From Ilumatobacteraceae bacterium (GTDB lineage: Bacteria > Actinomycetota > Acidimicrobiia > Acidimicrobiales > Ilumatobacteraceae): a stretch of DNA of 64,000 nucleotides. Every line of letters begins with the position of its first letter. Positions within the stretch are counted from its first letter, which is position 1. The position numbers and the translations under genes are program-made. The notes under the pieces are model-generated. The model saw only the letters and a program-made list of their open reading frames with translations. It was not told the DNA's origin and searched no databases. Location of the stretch: the NCBI GenBank assembly GCA_013213745.1, contig JABSQH010000027.1:1-64000 (forward strand), read 5' to 3'. Below are positions 57,140 through 64,000 of this stretch, piece by piece.

Positions 57140-57975
57140 ATGCAGAATTTTTCCAAGGCGCCGGCACTGGGCATCGCGGCGATCTGGGGTATCCACGACG
57201 ATTCCGGTCGACCCGGCCTCTTCGATTCGGTGATCCAATCGGCGTGGAGCTGCAACCTGGCGCTGCGGTCGCGGGGGCTCGGCAGCACGTGGACGACGCT
57301 GCTGAACGCGAGTGTCGACGAACTCGCCGGGATCCTCGGGATTCCCGACGGCATCACGACGATCGTGACGTTCCCCGTCGCCTACACCAAGGGAACCGCG
57401 TTCAAACCGGCCGTTCGCCGGCGTGCGGAACAAATCTCCTACTTCGACCGCTGGGGGTTCACCAAGTCCCGCGTCTCGACCGATGGCGGCACGGCCTTCG
57501 ATGACGGACTCGCCGTGGTGGCCGAAGTCGATATCGACGCGTCACCTCGCAGGGTCTGGCCCTTCATCACCGACATCACTCGCCCCGTCGGCGCAAGAAG
57601 GAGTTCCCAGGTGCCGAGTGGCACAGCGATGAGCGCACCCTCGGGGCGACGTTCATCGGCCGCAACAAACTGGGCGAGCGAGAGTGGTCGCTCGAGAATT
57701 CCGTCACCGACGACGTCGAGGGACGGGTCTTTGAGTGGAGCACCTTCGATCCGGTGCGCCCGGGAGGTCGATGGCGGTTCGAGATCATCGACCAGGGCAT
57801 CGGAAGCCGCTTGCGGTTCTCGATGGAGATCGATACCGAGAACAACCTGACGATCGTTTACGCCGAGGCGTCGGACAACCCGGTCGCAGTCATCAACAGT
57901 CGACGAAAGCAGATCCGGACCAACATGCAGGCCACCTGTGAGGCCATCAAGGCTGCAGTCGAGGGGGCCGGCTGA
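57140..57975 (+). pseudogene. Nitroreductase-SRPBCC fusion relic
   Basis: The first frame contains the C-terminal half of an FMN nitroreductase: FSKAPALGIAAIWGIHDDSG, then IPDGITTIVTFPVAYTKGT and FKPAVRRRAEQISYFDRWG. It continues into an SRPBCC (polyketide cyclase/START-like) start, VVAEVDIDASPRRVWPFITD. Near 57585-57600 the frame shifts and SRPBCC sequence resumes (KKEFPGAEWHSDERTLGATF ... VFEWSTFDPVRPGGRWRFE) to a TGA. The N-terminal half of the nitroreductase is missing. Two lesions, truncation and frameshift, make function unlikely. Confidence 0.8.
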
Positions 57976-58114
57976 GTGGTCCCGGGGCCCTGAGATCTCG
58001 TGGCGGTGGCCCACAGCCGAACCGGCCACACCGGACCACCTTGCGTCATCGCTGCGGCACCCACCCCTGTTCGCCGCGAGCACGGGTGGCAGCACGACCG
58101 CAGTCGTGGTGACT

Positions 58115-59911
58115 TCAGGCAGAGCGCAGGTGTTCGACGATCGTTGCTGCGACCTCGCAGGCACACCCGTGCTCGTGATGATCGTGGCCGGGGAGTCGGG
58201 TGACCGAGGCGCGAGGTGTCGACTGACCGGTGCGGCTCAACCCGTCGGGAACCGGCATCCAGCGACCTTCGAAGACCACCCCCAGTACGTCGATCTCGTC
58301 GATCGTGAGCGGATCGACGGCGAGCGGGTCGGCATCGAGCACGGTGAAGGTCGCGAACTTGCCGACCTCGATCGAACCGAGCTCGTGTTCTCGGCGCCAT
58401 GAGTAGGCCGCTTCGATCGTGACCGCTCGGAGCGCGGCCTCGGCGTCGATCCGTTCCTCGGGTCCGGCGATCCTGCCGGATTGGGTGATCCGGTTGACTC
58501 CACAGTGCATCATCCCGATCGGGTCGCTCCGGCCCATCGGGAGATCGGAGTGGAACGACAGCGGAACGCCACGGTCGATCACCGAGCGGTTTCGGGCCAT
58601 CACGTCGGCTCGTTCAGGCCCGAGACCCCACTCGCTGTACTTGTCGGCGAACCCGACGGGGTAATAGGGGTTCGAGCTGACGATCGCACCGAGCCGAGCG
58701 ATGCGATCGACCTGCTCGGGGACGGAGTTCGCGAAGTGGACGATCACCGTCCGGTGGTCATCTCGGGGGTTCTCGTCGAGGCGACGTTCGAGGGTGTCGA
58801 GCACGAGGTCGAGCCCGGCATCACCGTTCACGTGCACGTGCAGCTGATAGCCGGCATCCCAGTACGCCTTGGCTCGCTCTTCGAATACGTCGGGCTCCAT
58901 CAGCCACTCGCCGTGATGGTGTGGGTTCGGCTTCATCTCGGCATCGAGGTAGGGCTCGCGCATCTGCATGAGTTGGCTGATGATCGCGCCGTCGGCGAAC
59001 AGCTTCACCTGACCGGGCAGAAACCGAACCTTTCCTTCGTTGTGCTCGTCGATGAGCTGCCGGGCCGAAGCGAGTGCCTCATCGACGGGGACGCCGAAGT
59101 CGGCTGGGCCGCGTGCGTCGACCAGAAACGTCGACGAGAACGGGGTGGCATCGTCTCCGAGGATCGCCTGATACAGGTCCCACAACCCCGGCTGGAGCTG
59201 TGCTCCCGGTTCGTTGATTGCCGTCACGCCGTTCTGGTGGAGGTAGGTCACCACCTGTTCGAGGCCGGAAACCAAGCGATCCGCCGTGAGGAACACCGGC
59301 GAGATCCGACCCAGCAGGAAGGTCATGAAGCCGCGCTCCCAGAAGCGACCCCGCGGTAGGTCGATCGTGGCGGCCAACTCGCCGGCGTCGGCGACCTGCT
59401 CGGCGGTGACCCCGAGGGCGTCGATCGCAGCAGAGTTCACGAAGAACTCGTGACACGAGCGCTGCCACACGCCGATCGGACGGCTGGTCGAGATCGTGTC
59501 GAGGATGTCCCGATCGAGCTCACCGTGCCACAACTGGTGATAGCCCCACGAGAACAGCCACTCGTCGGGATCGTCGAGTTCGGCCTCGGCGGCGGCGAGC
59601 CGTTCGAGGTACTCCTCATGGGAGTAGGCAGCCCGATACGTGACGTCAGGCAACACCCAGTCCTCGGTGGCGATCACCTCGGTGGAGAGCGCCGACGCTC
59701 CCAGCACCGGGTGCAGATGTTGATCGATGAGTCCGGGAACGAGCACGTTGTCGGCGAAACGGTCATCGACGACGTGATCGCCCGCCGCTGCGGCGACGTC
59801 GGCGTACGACCCGACGGCGACGATGCGGTCGCCTTCGACCGCGACCGCCTCGGCGTTGGGGTTGTCGGGGTCGACCGTCTTGATCGTGGACCGATACACG
59901 GTGATTGTCAT
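58115..59911 (-). CDS. Amidohydrolase family protein (YtcJ-like) with His/Cys-rich tail
   Basis: 598-residue metal-dependent hydrolase of the amidohydrolase-3/YtcJ type. Metal-binding motifs are LIDQHLHP near residue 61-68, VKLFADGAII, HVHVNGD and SFHSDLPM. The N- and C-terminal beta domain (SIEVGKFATFTVLDADP) is typical. The C-terminus ends with GHDHHEHGCACEVAATIVEHL, a His/Cys cluster that is not part of the family core and could bind metal. Substrates of this group (imides, formamides) are rarely known. Start ATG 6 nt after TAAGGT. Confidence 0.9.
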   Translation of the reverse strand: MTITVYRSTIKTVDPDNPNAEAVAVEGDRIVAVGSYADVAAAAGDHVVDDRFADNVLVPGLIDQHLHPVLGASALSTEVIATEDWVLPDVTYRAAYSHEEYLERLAAAEAELDDPDEWLFSWGYHQLWHGELDRDILDTISTSRPIGVWQRSCHEFFVNSAAIDALGVTAEQVADAGELAATIDLPRGRFWERGFMTFLLGRISPVFLTADRLVSGLEQVVTYLHQNGVTAINEPGAQLQPGLWDLYQAILGDDATPFSSTFLVDARGPADFGVPVDEALASARQLIDEHNEGKVRFLPGQVKLFADGAIISQLMQMREPYLDAEMKPNPHHHGEWLMEPDVFEERAKAYWDAGYQLHVHVNGDAGLDLVLDTLERRLDENPRDDHRTVIVHFANSVPEQVDRIARLGAIVSSNPYYPVGFADKYSEWGLGPERADVMARNRSVIDRGVPLSFHSDLPMGRSDPIGMMHCGVNRITQSGRIAGPEERIDAEAALRAVTIEAAYSWRREHELGSIEVGKFATFTVLDADPLAVDPLTIDEIDVLGVVFEGRWMPVPDGLSRTGQSTPRASVTRLPGHDHHEHGCACEVAATIVEHLRSA

Positions 59912-59917
59912 CGGGCG

Positions 59918-59923
59918 ACCTTA
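59918..59923 (-). promoter_or_regulatory. Leaderless -10 hexamer of the amidohydrolase gene
   Basis: On the minus strand TAAGGT ends 6 nt before the ATG at 59911. Confidence 0.6.
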
Positions 59924-60051
59924 TCCATCACGCTCGATTCTGCCGGCGCACGACGCTGCCGACGATCGTTGCAGTCCCGGTGCTCGTCGGGGTACGCGTG
60001 GTCTCCACAGCGTGTGCTCGCAGGGTTCCGAGCATCGAGAACTGATTGACT

Positions 60052-60477
60052 GTGTGGGTGTTGCGCCGTACCGCCGTCTCGTTGATCGGAACAGTGGCTG
60101 CCGTCGCGCTGGCTGCGGGTGCATGTGGTGGCGACGACCCCGACGAACCGGACGGCACGGTCGAACTCGACGGAACGTCGTGGTCCGACGCCGCAGTCGA
60201 TGGTTTCGAGCTCGCCGGCACGCTCGAGGTCACGTTCGCCGATGGTTCGATCTCGGTCGCCGGTGGATGCAATACCCAGACCGGGGCGTACCACGTCGAC
60301 GGTGATGTCCTCCTTGCAGCGTCGCTCGCAGCCACGAGGAAGGCATGTCCCCAGGAGCTGATGGCCCAGGACGCCTGGGTCGCCGATCTGCTCCGCAGCG
60401 GTGTGGTCGTCGAGGTCGACGGCTCGACGATGACGTGGTCCGCCACCGACGTGACCGTCACGATGCAGTCAAGGTGA
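60052..60477 (+). CDS. META-domain (HslJ-like) lipoprotein
   Basis: About 141-residue exported lipoprotein. A signal peptide ends in the lipobox AAGAC; an acidic DDPDEPD linker leads to a META domain with VELDGTSW, VAGGCNTQTGAYHVDGD and ATRKACPQELMAQDAWV. Two cysteines, in GCNT and KACP, are family-typical and probably disulfide bonded. Members such as HslJ are linked to envelope stress or drug tolerance in E. coli. The start is uncertain: GTG 60052, GTG 60058 and TTG 60046 are all in frame with no clear signal. Confidence 0.8.
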   Translation: MWVLRRTAVSLIGTVAAVALAAGACGGDDPDEPDGTVELDGTSWSDAAVDGFELAGTLEVTFADGSISVAGGCNTQTGAYHVDGDVLLAASLAATRKACPQELMAQDAWVADLLRSGVVVEVDGSTMTWSATDVTVTMQSR

Positions 60478-60529
60478 CGCCGCGCCTGCGGCGATAACGT
60501 CCCGCACCCCAGCCCGTAGCGATCCGCCT

Positions 60530-60751
60530 GTGTTGCTCTCGATCGGAGATCTCGTCGAGGACGACGTCGTGCGCCACGACACCGCTGTGTGGCAGTGGAT
60601 ACGGGAGGCGGGCTTCCCGGGGGTGCAGGCCTGCACCGTGGAGCTGATGCGGGCGAAGCTCGCCCGTGATGTCGGCGACGAGCTCGAGGCGCGCCGTTCG
60701 GCACTGCTCGACGGCGACGATGCCGTTGTCCCGCCGGGCTCTGGCGAGTAG
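60530..60751 (+). CDS. Short ORF with PfkB-like start, probably a deletion product
   Basis: 73 residues beginning LLSIGDLVEDDVVRHD, the typical opening of PfkB-family sugar kinases. It turns abruptly into REAGFPGVQACTVELMRAKL ... ELEARRSALLDGDDAVVPPG, which does not resemble that family. The result looks like two gene ends fused by deletion. The GTG lies 7 nt after TAGCGA. It could still be translated; function unknown. Confidence 0.4.
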   Translation: MLLSIGDLVEDDVVRHDTAVWQWIREAGFPGVQACTVELMRAKLARDVGDELEARRSALLDGDDAVVPPGSGE

Positions 60752-60774
60752 CCCCGGTCTTTACCTCTCGAGGA

Positions 60775-60918
60775 TCAGACCTTTTCGGCGTCGCGGGTCT
60801 CGGCGCCGGCGTCCACCCGCCGCTTGGCCAGCATGAGCAAGCCCGCGATGACGGCGATTGGACCTGCGATCAGCAAGATCTCGTCCCAGCCGCCCTGGTG
60901 GGCGAGCAACGCGCTCAC
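60775..60918 (-). CDS. Small single-span membrane protein (47 residues)
   Basis: MSALLAHQGGWDEILLIAGP followed by IAVIAGLLMLAKRR and an acidic tail. One membrane helix with a positive stop-transfer and charged cytoplasmic end. The GTG follows TACGAT by 8 nt, supporting a real gene despite its size. It is divergent from the Nfu gene with about 30 bp between start codons. Function unknown. Confidence 0.6.
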   Translation of the reverse strand: MSALLAHQGGWDEILLIAGPIAVIAGLLMLAKRRVDAGAETRDAEKV

Positions 60919-60926
60919 GAAGTCCG

Positions 60927-60932
60927 ATCGTA
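60927..60932 (-). promoter_or_regulatory. Leaderless -10 hexamer of the small membrane protein gene
   Basis: On the minus strand TACGAT ends 8 nt before the GTG at 60918. Confidence 0.5.
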
Positions 60933-60949
60933 TGGCCTTTGATGATTGA

Positions 60950-61201
60950 ATGTGCAGCGAGATGCGTGAACAGGTCGAAGCCACCATCGAAGTGATCCGT
61001 CCCGCCCTCCAGGCCGACGGCGGTGACATCGTGTTGCGCGATGTCGACGCCGACACCGGAGTGGTCGAGGTCGAGCTCGTCGGCGCCTGTGGCACCTGCC
61101 CGGTGGCGACGCAGACGCTCAAGGCGGGCATCGAGCGCATCATGCGCGACCGTGTCGACGGCGTGACCGAGGTGGTCAACGTCACCGAGGCACTGGCGTG
61201 A
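60950..61201 (+). CDS. NifU-like iron-sulfur scaffold (Nfu domain)
   Basis: 83-residue protein consisting of one Nfu domain that carries or delivers [4Fe-4S] clusters. It starts REQVEATIEVIRPALQADGGDIVLRDVD and has the cluster-binding CGTCPVAT motif in ELVGACGTCPVATQTLKAGIE. Another ATG four codons later is in frame. It is followed after 31 bp by the MeaB-type gene. Confidence 0.92.
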   Translation: MCSEMREQVEATIEVIRPALQADGGDIVLRDVDADTGVVEVELVGACGTCPVATQTLKAGIERIMRDRVDGVTEVVNVTEALA

Positions 61202-61232
61202 CGACACTGGTGGCTGGGGCCGGACCGGCCCG

Positions 61233-62195
61233 GTGATTCGACGCGGCGCTCCTCCCGAGGAGCTGTTCGAAGCCGCCCTCGCTGGCGACCGCGCTGCGCT
61301 GGCGCGTTTGCTGTCGCTGATCGAGCGCGGCGATGACGCCGCCCGCACCATCGGTCGCCTCGCCCACCCGCGCAGTGCCGGTGGATACACGATCGGACTC
61401 ACGGGAGCGCCGGGGGCTGGAAAGAGCACCCTGACCAGCGCGTGGATCGGTCATCTGCGGTCGCTCGAGATGGAGCTCGCCGTGTTGGCCATCGATCCGT
61501 CGTCGCCGTTCACCGGCGGCGCGATCCTCGGTGATCGCGTGCGGATGCAGGATCACGCCACCGACCCCGGTGTGTTCATCCGTTCGATGGCCACGCGTGG
61601 CCACCTTGGAGGGCTCTCGCTGGCGACGCCAGAGGCGGTGCGGGTATTGCACGCCATCGGTCGACAGCTGGTGCTGGTCGAGACGGTCGGCGTCGGCCAG
61701 GTGGAGGTCGAGGTAGCCGGCAAAGCCGACACGACCGTGGTGGTCGTCAACCCCGGATGGGGCGACAGCGTGCAGGCGAACAAGGCCGGGTTGATGGAGA
61801 TCGCCGACGTGTTCGTCATCAACAAGGCGGATCGCGACGGGGTTGCCGAGACGACCCGCGACCTGATGCAGATGCTCGATCTGTCCGATCTGCCCCACGA
61901 CGCGTGGCGACCGCCGGTCGTGCCGACCGTCGGGTCGACGGGCGAGGGTGTTCCCGACCTGTGGGCCGCGGTGCAAGAGCATCGCCAGTACGCCGAGTCG
62001 AGCGGACTGTTGCATGAGCGGCGTACCTTTCGGCTGCGCGAAGAGCTGCGCGAGATCATCGCCCAACGACTCGGCCGCCGGGCCCGCAAGATCTGCTCGG
62101 GCGATCGTTGGGACGAGCTCACCGATGGCGTGGTCGCCCGCGAGGTCGATCCGTGGACCGCTGCCGACGAGATGCTCGCCCCGGTCGACGCCTGA
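61233..62195 (+). CDS. meaB: MeaB/ArgK-type GTPase for methylmalonyl-CoA mutase
   Basis: 320-residue G3E P-loop GTPase that loads and protects the B12 cofactor of methylmalonyl-CoA mutase. Walker A is GLTGAPGAGKSTL. AVLAIDPSSPFTGGAILGDRVRMQ is the signature of the family, followed by VFIRSMATRGHLGGLS and LVETVGVGQVEVEVAGKAD. The guanine-specificity NKAD is in VFVINKADRDG. The C-terminal dimerisation region is present. No mutase gene lies in the window. The GTG start is preceded by the Nfu gene. Confidence 0.94.
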   Translation: MIRRGAPPEELFEAALAGDRAALARLLSLIERGDDAARTIGRLAHPRSAGGYTIGLTGAPGAGKSTLTSAWIGHLRSLEMELAVLAIDPSSPFTGGAILGDRVRMQDHATDPGVFIRSMATRGHLGGLSLATPEAVRVLHAIGRQLVLVETVGVGQVEVEVAGKADTTVVVVNPGWGDSVQANKAGLMEIADVFVINKADRDGVAETTRDLMQMLDLSDLPHDAWRPPVVPTVGSTGEGVPDLWAAVQEHRQYAESSGLLHERRTFRLREELREIIAQRLGRRARKICSGDRWDELTDGVVAREVDPWTAADEMLAPVDA

Positions 62196-62228
62196 GACGC
62201 GACGTGCCGTCGTGACGGGTCGTCGGGC

Positions 62229-63431
62229 CTACCCGGGAGGAGCGTCGCGCAGCGACCAGGCCGACCGGGCGAGCCACACGCCACTCACCACCAACGTGAG
62301 CATCAGCGCCCCGGAGAGCAGATACGCCGCCGTGCGACCTGATGTGTCGTAGGTCGCGCCGATTGCGATCGCGGTCATGCCAGCGGCCACTGCTTGGGCT
62401 GCGCCGAGGACACCCTGCGCCCCGGCTTGGCGGTCGCTCGGCACGGTCATCCCCACAGCCACGCCCGCCGAGGAGACCGTGAATCCGTCGGTGACGGCAT
62501 GCACCATCGCCAGCGTGAAGATCCATCCGCCGGACGGGAGGAGACCGTACATCGACATGTAGAACGTGCCGACCAAGAGACCGAGCGTGGCGACGCGGAA
62601 CGGCCCGTACGTTTGACTCAGCTTTCCGCCGAGCGGGCCGAACACGATGAGCGGTATCGCAAACAGCGTGATACCGAGATTGGCCATCCAATCGGCCGTG
62701 CCGACGTCGTCGTGGACAACGGCCCACAGGGCGTCGAACGCGCCGATCATCACGTACACCGCTGCGCCGAGGAGCACCGCTCCGGCGAACGGCTTGATGC
62801 GCAGCAGGTCGAGCGCCAGTCGGGCGGGTGCGTCGGTCGTCTGTTCCTCGGGGACCTGGAACCGAGCGACCACGATCATCAAGAACGTCGTTGCGCCGGC
62901 GACGACGAGGAACGGGGCGGGAATCCCGAGCGGACCAACGAGCACCGCTGAGATCGCCGGGCCCATCGCAAAGCCGAACACCTCAGCCGACAGCAGGCGA
63001 CCGAGGTTTCGTCCCAGGTTGGCCGGGTCGGCGAGGATGACCATGCGGCGGACGGCGGGTACCGCAGCACCGATGCCGACGCCGGAGACACACCGGCCGA
63101 TCAGAATCGGCGAGAGTGACGTGCCGATTGCCATGAGCAACAGGCCCGCCACCCCGACCGCCGTGCCGGCGAGCGCCACCGTGCGGGCGTGGCCACGGTC
63201 GGCCCAGGGGGCGATGAACAGTTGGGCGAAGAATGCCGTGATGAACCCGAGTCCGATCACGACACCGATGGCGGTCTCGCTGATGCCGTACTCGTCTCGG
63301 TAGTCGTCGACGATCGTAAACAGCACCCCGTAGCCGGCAGCGAGACACATCAACAATGCGCCGAAGCCGGCCAACGCCAGCCCCGACATGCCGGGCGCGA
63401 CACGCTCGTCGACGGTGTCGGTGGTGGCCAT
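62229..63431 (-). CDS. MFS transporter
   Basis: 400-residue major facilitator with twelve hydrophobic segments (LALAGFGALLMCLAAGYGVLFTI; AIGVVIGLGFITAFFAQLFIAPWADRGHARTV). The loop motif APWADRGHARTV is the family A motif. The periodic Gly/Ala-rich helices fit a drug or metabolite exporter; substrate unknown. I place the start at ATG 63431, 7 nt after TAGCGT; the GTG three codons upstream overlaps that hexamer. Confidence 0.88.
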   Translation of the reverse strand: MATTDTVDERVAPGMSGLALAGFGALLMCLAAGYGVLFTIVDDYRDEYGISETAIGVVIGLGFITAFFAQLFIAPWADRGHARTVALAGTAVGVAGLLLMAIGTSLSPILIGRCVSGVGIGAAVPAVRRMVILADPANLGRNLGRLLSAEVFGFAMGPAISAVLVGPLGIPAPFLVVAGATTFLMIVVARFQVPEEQTTDAPARLALDLLRIKPFAGAVLLGAAVYVMIGAFDALWAVVHDDVGTADWMANLGITLFAIPLIVFGPLGGKLSQTYGPFRVATLGLLVGTFYMSMYGLLPSGGWIFTLAMVHAVTDGFTVSSAGVAVGMTVPSDRQAGAQGVLGAAQAVAAGMTAIAIGATYDTSGRTAAYLLSGALMLTLVVSGVWLARSAWSLRDAPPG

Positions 63432-63438
63432 CGGCGCC

Positions 63439-63444
63439 ACGCTA
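63439..63444 (-). promoter_or_regulatory. Leaderless -10 hexamer of the MFS gene
   Basis: On the minus strand TAGCGT ends 7 nt before the ATG at 63431. It decides between two possible start codons. Confidence 0.55.
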
Positions 63445-63651
63445 CCGATCGTCGGCGTGTCGTCGATCAGCGGATTGTTGGCTGCGGGCCGACATCGTGG
63501 CGCCGCCGTTCTCGCGCGGAGATGCCGGACGAACCGGCAGGTCGATCGGCTCGGTCGTCGCTCCAGGCCACACCGGCCGAGCCCTGGTGTGGCTCACTCG
63601 ATGCCCGTGACTGCCGCTCACCACGCGGCCTGCATCGAGGCAACGGCTGGA

Positions 63652-64000
63652 TCACCATGGGAGCGACTCGCCGTCTCTGAAGACGCCACCCGTCGGGCCG
63701 TCGCCGGGAAGCGTTGCCGCCCACACGACGGAAGCGGCGCCGTCTCCGACGGGTCGGGCGCCCATCTGTTCGACGCCGTCGAAGGTGGTGCTCAGTCCTG
63801 GTTCGGCGGCGTTGTCGAGGAACGGTTCTGTGAGCTCGGCGGCCAGGCTCGAGACGAGCGCGTTGAGCGCTGCTGTGCTGATGCCGTAGCTCGCTGCTGC
63901 GCCACCACGTGCCGCAAGTCCGAAGTTCGGTTCGCCGTGGCTGCCTGCGCCGGGGGCTCCACACCCCGCCGCTGCGACCTCCCGCCTCGATCGACCCGCT
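63652..64000 (-). pseudogene. C-terminal part of an SDR, probably inactive (cut by window edge)
   Basis: The last ~116 codons of a short-chain dehydrogenase, reading SYGISTAALNALVSSLAAEL ... QMGARPVGDGAASVVWAATL ... GGVFRDGESLPW and a TGA at 63652. This C-terminus is typical of NADP-dependent SDRs. The catalytic YxxxK reads YGIST, so the lysine is missing. The sequence just before it (residues nearest the edge) is not SDR-like, lacking the NAG/SS motifs. Either a decayed gene or a very divergent member; more sequence is needed to the right. Confidence 0.6.

Overview
The window is a gene-dense, GC-rich chromosomal segment of an actinobacterium. The block argS-lysA-hom-thrC-rho-rpmE-...-prfA-prmC followed by glyA, a WecA-type transferase and a complete F1Fo ATP synthase operon is the classical actinobacterial order. 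The many lipoproteins with acidic or Ser/Thr-rich linkers, the DUF1800/DUF1501 pair and the two-b-subunit ATP synthase suggest class Acidimicrobiia (an Ilumatobacter-like genome). That placement is inference; no rRNA is present to test it.

Layout. 0-5.4 kb: sugar ABC uptake genes (partial permease, lipoprotein receptor), a LacI regulator and divergent deoC, tied together by two near-identical LacI palindromes. 5.4-10.5 kb: a secreted Thr-rich protein, a Tat-exported M14 peptidase, tRNA-Arg(CCG), a truncated MDR dehydrogenase, a small membrane protein and a SulP transporter. 10.6-20 kb: argS, lysA, a solitary PemK-like protein, a dead P-loop kinase, hom, thrC, rho (with an Asn/Gln/Arg-rich tail region) and rpmE. 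20-24 kb: DUF1800 plus DUF1501 with three C-terminal repeats. 24-27 kb: an unknown protein, prfA, prmC. 27-32.5 kb: sucrose-phosphorylase-like GH13, S9 peptidase, nucleoside hydrolase, lipoprotein. 32.5-37.3 kb: thiolase-like protein, rpiB, glyA, WecA-type transferase. 37.3-45.7 kb: ATP synthase operon atpZ-atpI-atpB-E-F-F'-H-A-(small ORF)-G-D-C. 45.7-55.3 kb: SDR, glpX, a small-ORF locus, S9 peptidase, a duplicated-module protein, a J-domain protein, hydrolase, MFS and murA. 55.3-58 kb: a gene graveyard (formylglycine-generating-enzyme relic, nitroreductase/SRPBCC relic) around one intact pentapeptide lipoprotein. 58-64 kb: amidohydrolase, META-domain lipoprotein, Nfu, MeaB, MFS and a partial SDR relic.

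Gene expression. Over twenty genes have a TAnnnT-like hexamer ending 6-10 nt before the start codon and no ribosome binding site. This is the signature of leaderless transcription, and I used it to choose several starts. Genes inside operons and genes with long leaders (rpmE, glyA, atpE, atpF, rho) instead carry Shine-Dalgarno sequences.

No CRISPR array, insertion sequence, prophage or rRNA was seen. No clearly new multi-gene system is evident. The best leads are the compact leaderless and bidirectional promoters, a dispersed ~57-bp repeat family, a promoter-driven pair of tiny ORFs at 47.8-48.4 kb, a 38-codon ORF coupled to atpG, and several uncharacterised proteins.
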